Shown here piece after piece: positions 6,394 to 15,844 of a stretch of 49,217 nucleotides of DNA (position 1 is the first letter of the stretch; each line of letters opens with the position of its first letter). Under the pieces are notes generated by a model, which saw only the letters and a program-made list of their open reading frames with translations, was not told the origin of the DNA and did no database searches. The translations under genes were made by a program, and so were the position numbers. This DNA comes from an uncultured Clostridia bacterium (GTDB lineage: Bacteria; Bacillota; Clostridia; Oscillospirales; Acutalibacteraceae), in contig CAMFSU010000014.1 in the NCBI GenBank assembly GCA_945983355.1, forward strand, positions 1 through 49,217, read 5' to 3'.

Positions 6394-7236
6394 TTATTTG
6401 TCGCTGTCCTCAATAACTTTTTCGGGAGCAACCTCCAAAAGCTCGGGATTAGCGAGATATTTTTTAAGTGCTTTGAAAGCGGTGGCAAAGTAACTGCCCG
6501 AGCAAATGCGTTCGTCCATAGTAACGCCGATAGGCAGTGAACGAACAAAAACAACTTCATCACCCTTGCGTTTTGCAACCTCACGCAAATTGCCCATTGC
6601 CATAAACAAGCTTGTGGTGCCGAATTCATAGCAGTGGTGGTAAATGTGGTTGGTGCGGATAGATGCAAGGTTTGTTATGCCCATACTCATATGAAAAGGG
6701 GATGCGTTAATAATGGCTTTAGGCAAAAGGCCATAACGGTCCATAAGCTTAAACACCTTTACACCAACGGTTAAAAGACCGGGTATGCTAAGCAAAATTT
6801 TAATAAGCTTTTCGGTGCTGTTGTTTTCGGGCACATCGCGGTTTTCTTCAACATATTTGTTGATAATGTCGTTAACCTCGAAAACGGTATTTGCTTTATC
6901 AAAATACATTTTAGACATTGTGCCGTTATGGTCTTCAAGTGATTTTAAAACCACCATTCCCACAGCAACTTCGTTTCTTGCATAAATCTTTTTGTTAACA
7001 ACGAAACGGTTAAGCTCGGGGAATTCAGCCATAGTGCGAATATAAGCCGCAATAACCAAAGCCATATGGCTTATGCGGATACCCTCTTTACGCTTTTTGT
7101 TTATGTATTCTTGAATTGGGTCATAAGGGATGTCGATGGTTATCATATTCATCGAGTCAACACGCTTATCCATAATATGTGCCGCAACCCTGTACATAGG
7201 GTCAGTATGGCGGAGTCTTTTTCCGTCTGCTCTCAT
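6394..7236 (-). CDS. E2-type acyltransferase-fold protein without lipoyl domain
   Basis: 280 residues resembling only the catalytic domain of 2-oxoacid dehydrogenase E2 or chloramphenicol acetyltransferases (starting HTDPMYRVAAHIM, ending near VTMDERICSGSYFATAFKAL). No lipoyl or E1/E3-binding domain is present. The family's catalytic HxxxDG is replaced by DERICSG, so the general-base His is missing and ordinary acyl transfer to CoA is doubtful. There are no E1 or E3 genes nearby. RBS AAAGAGGT precedes the ATG. It has its own promoter and terminator. It may be a divergent acyltransferase or a structural relative; the substrate is unknown. Confidence 0.7.
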   Translation of the reverse strand: MRADGKRLRHTDPMYRVAAHIMDKRVDSMNMITIDIPYDPIQEYINKKRKEGIRISHMALVIAAYIRTMAEFPELNRFVVNKKIYARNEVAVGMVVLKSLEDHNGTMSKMYFDKANTVFEVNDIINKYVEENRDVPENNSTEKLIKILLSIPGLLTVGVKVFKLMDRYGLLPKAIINASPFHMSMGITNLASIRTNHIYHHCYEFGTTSLFMAMGNLREVAKRKGDEVVFVRSLPIGVTMDERICSGSYFATAFKALKKYLANPELLEVAPEKVIEDSDK

Positions 7237-7279
7237 ATTTTACCTCTTTTTGTCGATTTTGTGAATAAATTGTAAACTA

Positions 7280-7308
7280 ATAATACCATAAAAGATTATA
7301 AATCGCAA
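7280..7308 (-). promoter_or_regulatory. Promoter of the E2-like gene
   Basis: Minus strand TTGCGA (7308-7303), 17 nt, TATTAT (7285-7280), 44 nt before the ATG. Confidence 0.65.
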
Positions 7309-7330
7309 TATTTTTTTAAAATTAAATAAC

Positions 7331-7359
7331 TTGTTAAATTTAGGTTTATATGATATAAT
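7331..7359 (+). promoter_or_regulatory. Promoter of the tepA-ftsK-tex operon
   Basis: TTGTTA (7331-7336), 17 nt, TATAAT (7354-7359), about 55 nt before the first start codon. No terminator is seen until 14512, so the five genes through the DMT gene are likely one transcript. Confidence 0.75.
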
Positions 7360-7414
7360 TTATGTGTATGCATTTTTTAAATAAATCTTTCCATAATAAT
7401 TATGGGTGATTTTA

Positions 7415-8089
7415 ATGAGTAATGACAATTCGCTTAAAAATGAAAAAAGCGAAGAAGTAAAGGAATTTGGCTCGGTTGTGGCAAGTGACGGCAAGCATAA
7501 AATTTATTGCCTAACTATAATTGGTGAAATTGAAGGCCACACCGTTTTGGCGGAAAACAGCAAATCCACAAAGTACGAGCATATAATTCCACAGCTTGTC
7601 GCGGTTGAGCAGTCGGCCGAAATTGACGGGCTTTTGGTGATTTTAAACACTATCGGCGGCGATGTTGAGGCAGGCCTTGCCATTGCCGAGCTTATTTCGG
7701 GTATGAAAAAGCCCACCGTGTCCTTTGTGCTAGGCGGCGGTCATTCTATCGGTGTGCCGCTTGCAGTTTCGGCAAAGCGTTCATATATTGCGCCGTCGGC
7801 AACAATGACGGTGCACCCTGTTAGAAGCAACGGTCTTTTTATAGGTGTTCCGCAAATGCTTAACCACTTTCAGCGTATGCAAAACCGCATTAGCGATTTT
7901 GTTTGCCGAAATTCAAATATAAATGCCGAAACCTTTAATTCGCTTATGATGAACACAGGCGAAATGGTGACCGATGTCGGCAGTGTGCTGTCGGGCGAAA
8001 AGGCGGTTGAGGTGGGGCTGATTGATGAAATTGGCAATTTGTCCCAAGTAATTGACGGGCTTTATAAGCTTATTGATAATAACGGCTGA
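7415..8089 (+). CDS. tepA: ClpP-like translocation-enhancing serine peptidase TepA
   Basis: 224 residues with the ClpP/crotonase fold. The nucleophile lies in GGGHSIGVPLA (Ser about residue 111) and the His in MTVHPVRSNG. There is a glycine-rich NTIGGDVEAGLAIAE oxyanion segment. In Bacillus the homologue lies next to spoIIIE and was linked to protein export. There is no signal peptide, so it should be cytoplasmic. The ATG at 7415 is preferred over the GTG at 7406 because GGGTGA sits 5-6 nt before it. The next gene is the FtsK/SpoIIIE translocase, the same order as in Bacilli. Confidence 0.85.
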   Translation: MSNDNSLKNEKSEEVKEFGSVVASDGKHKIYCLTIIGEIEGHTVLAENSKSTKYEHIIPQLVAVEQSAEIDGLLVILNTIGGDVEAGLAIAELISGMKKPTVSFVLGGGHSIGVPLAVSAKRSYIAPSATMTVHPVRSNGLFIGVPQMLNHFQRMQNRISDFVCRNSNINAETFNSLMMNTGEMVTDVGSVLSGEKAVEVGLIDEIGNLSQVIDGLYKLIDNNG

Positions 8090-8132
8090 TTTTTCAGCCA
8101 TACATATAACACTTTTAAGGGAGAAGATTTTT

Positions 8133-10517
8133 TTGGCAACTAAAAAAAGGAAGTACACAAAACGCACTACCCAAAAGGAAACACAGCAGTCAAAGGCGGC
8201 AAAGCAACAGCTTTATTCTATAATCGGCTTTGCCTTGGCAATTTTTATGCTTTGTGTTGTCTTTATCAAGGGTGAAAATGTTTGGCTTTGGTTACATAAC
8301 TTTACATTTGGTATTTTTGGCGTTACCGCTTTTGTAGTGCCGATTTTTATCGGCATTGTGTCGGTTTTGCTTGCAATGGAAAAATTAAGCGGCACCGCAT
8401 TGGCAAAAATTATCGGCGGCGGTGTGTTAATTGCTTTAATTGGCGCAATTATTGACATTTTTTCAAAGCACAACCCCGACATTTCGTTTTGGGCACATCT
8501 TGCTAATGCTTACACAACGGGTACTGCACTTAAAAGCGGTGGCTTTTTCGGTGCTTTAATCGGGCAACCGATATATCTTTTATTTGGCAAAACGGGTGCG
8601 GCAATAACTGTTATTTTGCTTATATTCGTGCTTATAATGGTGCTTACCGGTACAAAGCTTATCCAGCTTTTCAAAATGCTTAAAAAGCCCGCAAAATTGG
8701 TTGCCGAGCAGGTTGAAAGCGCTTATCAAAAGAAAGAATCAAAAGAAGACGATAAAGAAATTAAGGTTATTAAGGGCTTTAATGTTGATATCCCTGTCGA
8801 CGGCAGTATTAAGGAAAGACAGCAAGAACAAAACGAGCTTCCCCTTAAAAGTCGCCGTTTAGTGCGCGCTTATAAAGACGAAGGCATCGATGATGTTAAT
8901 GTTTCACTTCCCGACGGCACAGAGGATGGTCAAAAGCTTGATACCGCACTTGACACCGCAAAGCAAGAAATTGTTATTGATATGAAGGCCGAAACCGAAA
9001 GCTTTACCGAAGAGGTTAAGGAAAATCTCGATACCGCATCCGACAAGGGCTATGTTTACCCGCCCACCACACTTTTAAAGGACACACGCGGTACAGCGGG
9101 ACTTATTGCCGAGGATAACTCTGACACAGCCGAGCATTTAGTTAGAACTCTTAGAAGCTTTGGTGTTGAAACCCGAATTGTTGATATTTCACGCGGTCCT
9201 ACCGTTACAAGATACGAGCTTCAGCCCTGTGCAGGTGTAAAAATCAGCAAAATCACCGCCTTGGCGGATGACATCGCGCTTAATTTGGCGGCAGGTAATG
9301 TCAGAATTGAGGCGCCAATCCCCAACAAAGCGGCGGTTGGTATTGAAGTTCCAAACAAAGAAAAGAACGCCGTTGGTATTCGTGAAATTTTAGAAGCGCC
9401 CGAATTTACATCGGCAAAATCTAAACTTACTGTTGCACTTGGCAAGGATATCACAGGTAATATTATTACAACCGATATTGCGAAAATGCCACACGGTCTT
9501 ATTGCGGGCGCTACCGGCTCGGGTAAATCGGTTTGCACAAACTCAATTATTATAAGTCTTTTATATAAAAACACCCCCGACGAATTAAAGCTGTTGCTTA
9601 TCGACCCCAAAACAGTTGAATTTGAGCCATATAACGGCATACCTCACCTTATGGTGCCGGTTGTAACCGACCCCCGCAAAGCCGCAGGTGCACTTGGCTG
9701 GGCGGTTGGCGAAATGGAAAAGCGTTATAAAATGCTTTCCGACCGTAAGGTTAGAAATATTGAAGAATATAACGAGGCGGTCGAGGGCCTTACCGACGAG
9801 CCAGAGGTTGAAAAAATGCCTTATATCGTTATTATGATAGATGAGTTTGCTGATTTAATGCAAACTGCATCGAAAGAGGTTGAAGACCACATTGCCCGAC
9901 TTGCCGCAAAGGCGAGAGCTGCCGGCATACATATGATTTTGGCAACACAACGCCCGTCGGTTGATGTAATTACAGGTGTTATTAAGGCCAACATCCCAAC
10001 AAGAATTGCGCTTACAACCTCATCACAAATCGATAGCCGCACCATTATTGACCAAGCGGGTGCTGAAAAGCTTCTTGGTCGTGGTGATATGCTGTTTAAC
10101 CCTGTTGGCACCTCAAAGCCAAGTCGTTTGCAGGGCTGCTTTGTAAGCAACGAAGAAATTAAAGCAGTGGTTGACTTTGTTAAGGGTGACCGTACCGCTT
10201 CTTATAATGAAGATGTTATGAATGAAATCGAGCGTCAGGCCGCTATCGAAAAGAAGCAACGCACAGGTCTTGAAGAAGACGGCCCCGATGAAGACCCAAT
10301 GCTTAAGGAAGCCATAAGGGTTGTTGTGGAAAACGGTTTGGCATCAACCTCACTCTTACAAAGAAAGCTAAAGCTCGGCTATGCCCGTGCTGCACGCATT
10401 ATTGATGAAATGGAAGCACGTGGCGTTGTCGGCGGATATGAGGGCTCGAAGCCGCGCAAGGTGCTTATCACTTCCGACCAGTTGATGGAAATGGAAGCCA
10501 CCGAAAGTGACGAATAA
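8133..10517 (+). CDS. ftsK: FtsK/SpoIIIE-family DNA translocase
   Basis: 794 residues. An N-terminal membrane domain has four hydrophobic helices (about 25-190), then a charged linker. The RecA-like motor has Walker A GATGSGKS (about 459-466) and Walker B VIMIDEFADL (about 570). The C-terminal gamma winged helix (ARAARIIDEMEARG) reads polar KOPS/SRS-type sites. The protein pumps chromosomes through the division or sporulation septum. TTG at 8133 is chosen because AAGGGAG precedes it at about 9 nt; a longer frame from 8052 would overlap tepA and lacks a site. Whether it acts as FtsK or SpoIIIE cannot be told from sequence. Confidence 0.92.
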   Translation: MATKKRKYTKRTTQKETQQSKAAKQQLYSIIGFALAIFMLCVVFIKGENVWLWLHNFTFGIFGVTAFVVPIFIGIVSVLLAMEKLSGTALAKIIGGGVLIALIGAIIDIFSKHNPDISFWAHLANAYTTGTALKSGGFFGALIGQPIYLLFGKTGAAITVILLIFVLIMVLTGTKLIQLFKMLKKPAKLVAEQVESAYQKKESKEDDKEIKVIKGFNVDIPVDGSIKERQQEQNELPLKSRRLVRAYKDEGIDDVNVSLPDGTEDGQKLDTALDTAKQEIVIDMKAETESFTEEVKENLDTASDKGYVYPPTTLLKDTRGTAGLIAEDNSDTAEHLVRTLRSFGVETRIVDISRGPTVTRYELQPCAGVKISKITALADDIALNLAAGNVRIEAPIPNKAAVGIEVPNKEKNAVGIREILEAPEFTSAKSKLTVALGKDITGNIITTDIAKMPHGLIAGATGSGKSVCTNSIIISLLYKNTPDELKLLLIDPKTVEFEPYNGIPHLMVPVVTDPRKAAGALGWAVGEMEKRYKMLSDRKVRNIEEYNEAVEGLTDEPEVEKMPYIVIMIDEFADLMQTASKEVEDHIARLAAKARAAGIHMILATQRPSVDVITGVIKANIPTRIALTTSSQIDSRTIIDQAGAEKLLGRGDMLFNPVGTSKPSRLQGCFVSNEEIKAVVDFVKGDRTASYNEDVMNEIERQAAIEKKQRTGLEEDGPDEDPMLKEAIRVVVENGLASTSLLQRKLKLGYARAARIIDEMEARGVVGGYEGSKPRKVLITSDQLMEMEATESDE

Positions 10518-11422
10518 TGCCCAAAATTAACACAAAAAGAATTTTAACGGTGATTACAGCGATGCTTTGCATCGTTGTTTTCACTGTTTTAATGTTTATT
10601 ACCCGAAATCCCGCACTGTTAGATCGAAGTGGCAGTCATTACATCTTTGATTATGATGACGATTTTATAAAGTTTATCGATGTTGGTCAAGGGGATAGCG
10701 CACTTATTTACAGCAACGGCTATTCGGCAATAATTGATATGGGCATTGCCCCATCTAGCGACAGTATAATTGACACCTTAAATGACTGTAAAATAAATGC
10801 GGTTGATATGCTTATTATTTCGCATTACCATACCGACCATATTGGTGGTTTTACCGATGTGGCAAACAGGTTTGAAATTAAAAATATGTTAGGTCCAAAG
10901 GTAAGTGACCATAACATTGAAGCCGCCCAAAAGGCAAAGGAAACGGTGCTGTCGGGCGGTGGCAGGTTTTATGAGGCGATTTATGGGCTAAACTTTATGC
11001 TTGGCGAATTTAAGATTACAGTTTTGGGATATTGCGGATTTGCCGACGAAAATAACCGTTCGGTTTATGTTATGGCCGAAATTGATGGGCAAAAGTTTTT
11101 GTTTACGGGCGACGGTGAGCTTATTGCCGAAACCGAACTGCTTAAAAGAACAAAGGACATTGACTGCGATGTTTTAAAGGTGGCGCACCACGGCAGTAAA
11201 ACAAGCACAAATTATGAATTTTTAAAAGCCGCCACACCCGAATATGCTGTTATTTCAGTGGGAAAGGATAATTCCTACAACCACCCGCACAGCGAAAGCA
11301 TAACCGCCCTTGAAAAAGCTAATGCCGAAATTTACCGTACCGATTATCACGGCGATATAATTTTTTATATTGAAAACGGCGAAATTGAAATAAAAACTGA
11401 AAAAACAGGTGATTATTATTAA
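10517..11422 (+). CDS. ComEC-like metallo-beta-lactamase-fold protein, membrane anchored
   Basis: 301 residues with one N-terminal TM segment (about 9-27). An MBL domain related to the C-terminal part of ComEC/Rec2 follows: FIDVGQGDSALIY, the metal motif HYHTDHIGG, FTGDGE, VLKVAHHGSKTST and NHPHSE. The ComEC competence membrane channel is absent, so this is the stand-alone type, predicted to be extracytoplasmic and possibly a nuclease or phosphodiesterase. It overlaps the ftsK stop by 1 nt (TAATG) and the next gene by 14 nt. The substrate is unknown. Confidence 0.8.
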   Translation: MPKINTKRILTVITAMLCIVVFTVLMFITRNPALLDRSGSHYIFDYDDDFIKFIDVGQGDSALIYSNGYSAIIDMGIAPSSDSIIDTLNDCKINAVDMLIISHYHTDHIGGFTDVANRFEIKNMLGPKVSDHNIEAAQKAKETVLSGGGRFYEAIYGLNFMLGEFKITVLGYCGFADENNRSVYVMAEIDGQKFLFTGDGELIAETELLKRTKDIDCDVLKVAHHGSKTSTNYEFLKAATPEYAVISVGKDNSYNHPHSESITALEKANAEIYRTDYHGDIIFYIENGEIEIKTEKTGDYY

Positions 11423-13583
11423 CATTATTGAAAAATTAACCGAAGAATTTTCACTAAAACCCTTTCAGGTTGAAAACACAGTAAAGCTTATTGACGAGGG
11501 TAACACCATACCCTTTATTGCGCGTTACCGTAAGGAAGCCCACGGCTCGCTTGATGACCAGGTGCTTCGTGAATTATCTGAACGCCTTAATTATCTTCGC
11601 AATATGGATGAAACACGCGAAAAAATAATGGCATCTATTGAAGAGCAAGGCGCTTTAACTGATGAGCTTGTTGCGGCAATTGAGGCGGCGCAAACACTTA
11701 CCGAGCTTGACGATATTTATAGACCATACAAGAAAAAGCGCAAAACAAGGGCAAGCGTTGCAAAAGAAAAGGGCTTAGAGCCCTTGGCGGATATTATTTA
11801 CGCACAAGCGCCCGACTGTAAACCACCCATTGAATTGGCTGCCGATTTTATAAATGCCGAATTAGGTGTTGAAACTGCCGAGGATGCGCTTCAAGGCGCA
11901 ATGGATATAATTGCCGAAAAAATTTCAGACGATGCCGACATAAGAAAGCGTATGCGCTTTGTTTGTATGGCGCACGGCATTTTAAATGTTAAGGGCACAA
12001 AGGACGACCTTGATGTTTATGAAATGTATAAGGAATACAGCGAAGCTCTTTCAAAAATTGCCGACCATAGAATTTTGGCAATAAACCGTGGCGAAAAGGA
12101 AGAATTTTTAAAGGTTTCTATCGATTTTGATGAGCAAAAAGCGATGTTTATCATTGCTAAAAACCACATTAAAGAGGGCAGCCCGGCTACCGAAACTGTG
12201 GTAGCGGCCGCAAAGGATGCTTACAGCCGTTTAATTTTCCCGTCAATAGAAAGGGAAATTCGTTCAGAACTTACCGACCGTGCATCTACCTCGGCTATCA
12301 AGGTTTTTTCCACCAATTTGCATCAGCTTTTAATGCAACCACCTGTTAATGACAAGGTGGTTTTAGGGCTTGACCCCGGGTATAGAACGGGCTGTAAGGT
12401 TGCGGTTGTTGACGGCACAGGCAAGGTGCTTGACACAGGTGTAATTTACCCCGCACCCCCAAAAAGTGACATAGAAAATGCAAAAATAATTGTTAAAGCG
12501 CTTGTTAAAAAGCATGGTGTACAGGTTTTTGCTATCGGCAACGGCACTGCAAGTCACGAAACCGAGGTTTTTGCCGCCGAGGTTATTAAAGAGCTTAACG
12601 ATGGGCTTTCATATATGGTGGTAAGTGAAGCGGGGGCAAGTGTTTATTCGGCTTCAAAATTAGCTGCAGAGGAATTCCCTGATTATGATGTTTCACTTCG
12701 CAGTGCGGTGTCTATAGCCCGTCGACTTCAAGACCCACTTGCCGAGCTTGTTAAAATCGACCCCAAGGCAATTGGTGTTGGTCAGTATCAACATGATATG
12801 CCCCAAAACCAATTAAACGGTGCACTTGACGGCGTTGTTGAAGACTGTGTAAACTCGGTTGGTGTGGACCTTAACACTGCATCGGTTCAACTTTTGGCTC
12901 GTGTTTCAGGGCTTGGCCCTGCGGTTGCCAAAAATGTGGTGGCATATCGTGAAGAAAACGGCCGCTTTACAAACCGCAGTCAGCTTAAAAAGGTTTCAAA
13001 ATTGGGGCCAAAGGCATTTGAACAATGTGCCGGCTTCTTGCGTATTACCGACGGTAAAAACCCGCTTGATAATACCTCGGTTCACCCCGAAAGCTATGAT
13101 GCCGCCGAAAAGCTTATTAAGCTTTGTGATTATACTGATAAGGATTTGAAAAAAGGCGCTTTAACCAACCTTTCTGAAAAGGTGAATGAAAAAGGTGTAA
13201 GCGTTGTTGCAAACGAAATCGGCGTGGGCGAGCCCACCCTTTTGGATATTGTAAAAGAGCTCGAACGCCCCGGTCGTGACCCGCGTGATGAATTACCCGC
13301 ACCGCTTCTTCGCACCGATATTATGTCGATGGAGGACCTTAAAGCCGGTATGGAGCTTACGGGCACAGTTAGAAATGTTATCGACTTTGGTGCGTTTGTA
13401 GATATTGGTGTGCACCAAGATGGACTTGTGCATATTTCCCACATTACAAACCGCTTTATAAAACACCCTGCCGAAGTTTTAAAGGTGGGCGACATTGTAA
13501 AGGTTTGGGTGCTTTCAGTAGATGTTAATAAAAAACGCATTTCCTTAACTATGCGAAAGGACAAATTAAATGAAGCAAAATAA
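11409..13583 (+). CDS. tex: Tex-family RNA-binding protein
   Basis: 724 residues in the Tex/Spt6-like order. The helical N-domain begins with EEFSLKPFQVENTVKLIDEG. Then come the YqgF RNase-H-like domain (LGLDPGYRTGCKVAVVDG, about 319-336), helix-hairpin-helix repeats (LARVSGLGPAVAKNVVAYRE) and a C-terminal S1 domain (about 645-715, GTVRNVIDFGAFVDIGVHQD). It is a nucleic-acid-binding factor linked to transcription and stress in other bacteria. The start is uncertain. GTG at 11409 has no clear ribosome site, while AGGTGA at 11407-11412 would suit a rare ATT start a few codons later. Confidence 0.92.
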   Translation: MIIINIIEKLTEEFSLKPFQVENTVKLIDEGNTIPFIARYRKEAHGSLDDQVLRELSERLNYLRNMDETREKIMASIEEQGALTDELVAAIEAAQTLTELDDIYRPYKKKRKTRASVAKEKGLEPLADIIYAQAPDCKPPIELAADFINAELGVETAEDALQGAMDIIAEKISDDADIRKRMRFVCMAHGILNVKGTKDDLDVYEMYKEYSEALSKIADHRILAINRGEKEEFLKVSIDFDEQKAMFIIAKNHIKEGSPATETVVAAAKDAYSRLIFPSIEREIRSELTDRASTSAIKVFSTNLHQLLMQPPVNDKVVLGLDPGYRTGCKVAVVDGTGKVLDTGVIYPAPPKSDIENAKIIVKALVKKHGVQVFAIGNGTASHETEVFAAEVIKELNDGLSYMVVSEAGASVYSASKLAAEEFPDYDVSLRSAVSIARRLQDPLAELVKIDPKAIGVGQYQHDMPQNQLNGALDGVVEDCVNSVGVDLNTASVQLLARVSGLGPAVAKNVVAYREENGRFTNRSQLKKVSKLGPKAFEQCAGFLRITDGKNPLDNTSVHPESYDAAEKLIKLCDYTDKDLKKGALTNLSEKVNEKGVSVVANEIGVGEPTLLDIVKELERPGRDPRDELPAPLLRTDIMSMEDLKAGMELTGTVRNVIDFGAFVDIGVHQDGLVHISHITNRFIKHPAEVLKVGDIVKVWVLSVDVNKKRISLTMRKDKLNEAK

Positions 13584-14490
13584 CCTTAAAGGCAGTTTAA
13601 TTTTAAGCATTGCGGCATTTATTTGGGGTATGGCCTTTGTGGCGCAAAACCAAATAAGTGACAGCGTGCCAACCTTTACAATAAACGCTTTTCGTTCCTT
13701 TATTGCGGTAATTTTTCTGCTAATTTTTTGGAAAATTACCAACATAAAATCAAAGGAAACTTTCATCCCAAAAGATAAAGCCACACGCAAAAAATATCTT
13801 GCGGCGGCGTTAACGTGCGGCGGCTTTTTGGCAGTTGCAATGAATTTGCAGCAGTTTGGCATAGCCCTTTACCCAAAAACTGCGGCAGTAGAGGCACATT
13901 CGGGGTTTTTAACCGCACTTTATGTGATTTTGGTGCCGTTTTTTTCAGTGTTTTTAAGAAAGAAAATCGGTGTGTTGGTTTTCGGCGGCGGAATAATGGC
14001 AACTGTCGGCATTTATATGCTTTGCTTTGCAAAGGGCTTTGAGGGCTTTTACCTTGCCGACTTGGTTGTTTTTTGCTGTGCCATTGCCTTTGCACTTCAA
14101 ATTTTGGCGGTGGATAAATATGTCGGCTTTACGGGCGGGGTTAAACTTTCGATAATGCAGTTTTTTGTGGTGGGTGTAATTTCCACCATTTGTGCCTTGA
14201 TTTTTGACCTTAAAAACCTGTCGGTTTCAGCACTTATCGACGGCGCTTTGCCAATTTTATATCTTGGCATAATGTCAAGCGGCATTGCTTATACACTTCA
14301 AATTGTCGGTCAACGCTTTGCCGAGCCATCAGTTGCCTCAATTACTATGAGCTTTGAAAGTGTTTTTGCCGTTTTGGGCGGTGTACTGTTTTCAAAGGGC
14401 ACACTTTCTAAAAATGAAATTATAGGTTGTATAATAATGTTTGCGGCAATAATTACTGCACAATTACCCGAATTAAAAAAGAATAAATAA
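13570..14490 (+). CDS. EamA-family (DMT) transporter
   Basis: 306 residues, ten hydrophobic helices in two homologous halves (EamA repeats). It begins LKGSLILSIAAFIWGMAFVA and has a second-half core ILYLGIMSSGIAYTLQ. This drug/metabolite-type family exports or imports small metabolites across the membrane; the substrate is not predictable. It overlaps the end of tex by 14 nt, so it is the last gene of the tepA operon, ended by the terminator at 14512. Confidence 0.85.
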   Translation: MKQNNLKGSLILSIAAFIWGMAFVAQNQISDSVPTFTINAFRSFIAVIFLLIFWKITNIKSKETFIPKDKATRKKYLAAALTCGGFLAVAMNLQQFGIALYPKTAAVEAHSGFLTALYVILVPFFSVFLRKKIGVLVFGGGIMATVGIYMLCFAKGFEGFYLADLVVFCCAIAFALQILAVDKYVGFTGGVKLSIMQFFVVGVISTICALIFDLKNLSVSALIDGALPILYLGIMSSGIAYTLQIVGQRFAEPSVASITMSFESVFAVLGGVLFSKGTLSKNEIIGCIIMFAAIITAQLPELKKNK

Positions 14491-14511
14491 TGTGTGCCTT
14501 CGGCACGAATA

Positions 14512-14545
14512 AAAATAGCACCCAACTTTTGTTGGGTGCTATTTT
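14512..14545. terminator. Bidirectional terminator
   Basis: Perfect 15-bp stem AAAATAGCACCCAAC / GTTGGGTGCTATTTT with a TTTT loop, between the convergent DMT and galK genes. T-rich on both strands. Confidence 0.9.
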
Positions 14546-14560
14546 ATTATTTATTATTTA

Positions 14561-15832
14561 TTATTTAATTTCATATCCACCAACGGGGCGAATTGCTAAT
14601 ACACTGCAGCTGCCCTTGCCGTAAGCTTTTTCGATCATTGTTTTATAATCAGAAAGCAAATCGGTCGGGATATAGCACTGAATTGTACCTGCAAAGCCGC
14701 CACCGTGAACACGGCAAGCGCCCTTATCACCTAAAAATTGCTTTGTTAAAGCGATGGCAAGTGATAAGCCCTGCTCTTTTACAGCGGTGGTAGAATAAAG
14801 GTTTTGCAAATAGTCAAATGATGATTGACCCGATGCATTAACAAGCTTTAAAAAGTCTTCAAAGCGACCTTCTTTGAGTGCGTCACGCTGGTCTAAAACA
14901 CGGGCGTTTTCATTAAAGAAGTGGAAAGCACGAAGCACTGCGCGTTCACCAAATTCTTTGCGAAGCTCGGCAATTTTTTCATAAAACTCATTAGTGTTTG
15001 CATCACGCAAAAATTCAACACCCAAGGCATTGCTTATTTGCTTACATTCAATGGTAATGTCGGCATAATCCTGTGTTAAGTTTGCGTGGTTTCCGCCTGT
15101 GTCAACAACACAAAGGGTATAGCCAAACTTTTTAATGTCAAGGTCAATTTTTTCGGTGACAGGGTTTGCGGGGTCGTTAAAATCAGCGTATGTAAAGCCA
15201 CCCAATGAACTTGCCATTTGGTCCAAAAGACCACAGGGCTTGCCAAAATATTCTCTTTCAGCAAATTGGCTGATTTTTGCAATCTCAATGGGAGATACCT
15301 TATTGTCAGCAAACAATCCGTTTAAAATATTTGCGGTAAGCACCTCAAACGCGGCAGAGGATGACAGCCCCGAGCCCTTTAAAACATTAGAGGTGGTGTA
15401 AGCGTTAAAGCCCTGAAGTGCTATGCCCATTTGACTAAATTTAAAGCAAACACCACGAATAAGTGAAGCGGCACGGCCAATTTCCTTTTCGCGCTTTTCA
15501 AGCTCGTCAAGGTTTATAACATCCATATCATAACCCTTTGACTTAATGCGAACGTTGTTATCATTATTCAAAGAAACAATGGCGATAACATCCATATCAA
15601 CGCCGCCTGCAAGCACACAGCCGTGCTGATGGTCGGTGTGGTTGCCGCCAACCTCGGTACGACCGGGGGCAGAGAAAAGGCGTATATCATTTTGTGTGGG
15701 GAATATTTTTTCGAATTCGCAAACTGCGTCAAAATAACGTGCCCTTGCCTTTTCGGCATCGCCGTAAAGCATTACAAAATCGTTATCAAAGCCGCCGTTT
15801 TGAATTTTATTTTTAATTTGAGTAATGTTCAT
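14561..15832 (-). CDS. galK: Galactokinase
   Basis: 423 residues, GHMP kinase family. The galactokinase signature GRTEVGGNHTDHQHG lies near residues 58-72, the ATP loop LKGSGLSSSAAFEV near 150, and motif 3 VHGGGFAGT near the C-terminus. It phosphorylates galactose (ATP) at C1 in the Leloir pathway. A roughly 35-residue N-terminal extension before the signature makes it slightly longer than the 390-residue norm, as in other clostridial homologues I recall. The start is 12 nt after ackA with AAGGGTG upstream, so ackA-galK is an operon. No galT or galE is nearby. Confidence 0.9.
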   Translation of the reverse strand: MNITQIKNKIQNGGFDNDFVMLYGDAEKARARYFDAVCEFEKIFPTQNDIRLFSAPGRTEVGGNHTDHQHGCVLAGGVDMDVIAIVSLNNDNNVRIKSKGYDMDVINLDELEKREKEIGRAASLIRGVCFKFSQMGIALQGFNAYTTSNVLKGSGLSSSAAFEVLTANILNGLFADNKVSPIEIAKISQFAEREYFGKPCGLLDQMASSLGGFTYADFNDPANPVTEKIDLDIKKFGYTLCVVDTGGNHANLTQDYADITIECKQISNALGVEFLRDANTNEFYEKIAELRKEFGERAVLRAFHFFNENARVLDQRDALKEGRFEDFLKLVNASGQSSFDYLQNLYSTTAVKEQGLSLAIALTKQFLGDKGACRVHGGGFAGTIQCYIPTDLLSDYKTMIEKAYGKGSCSVLAIRPVGGYEIK

Positions 15833-15844
15833 TTTAAAACACCC

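Noticed and set aside
8052-8132. 27-residue N-terminal extension of FtsK
   Set aside because: It overlaps tepA and has no ribosome site. TTG at 8133 has AAGGGAG upstream.
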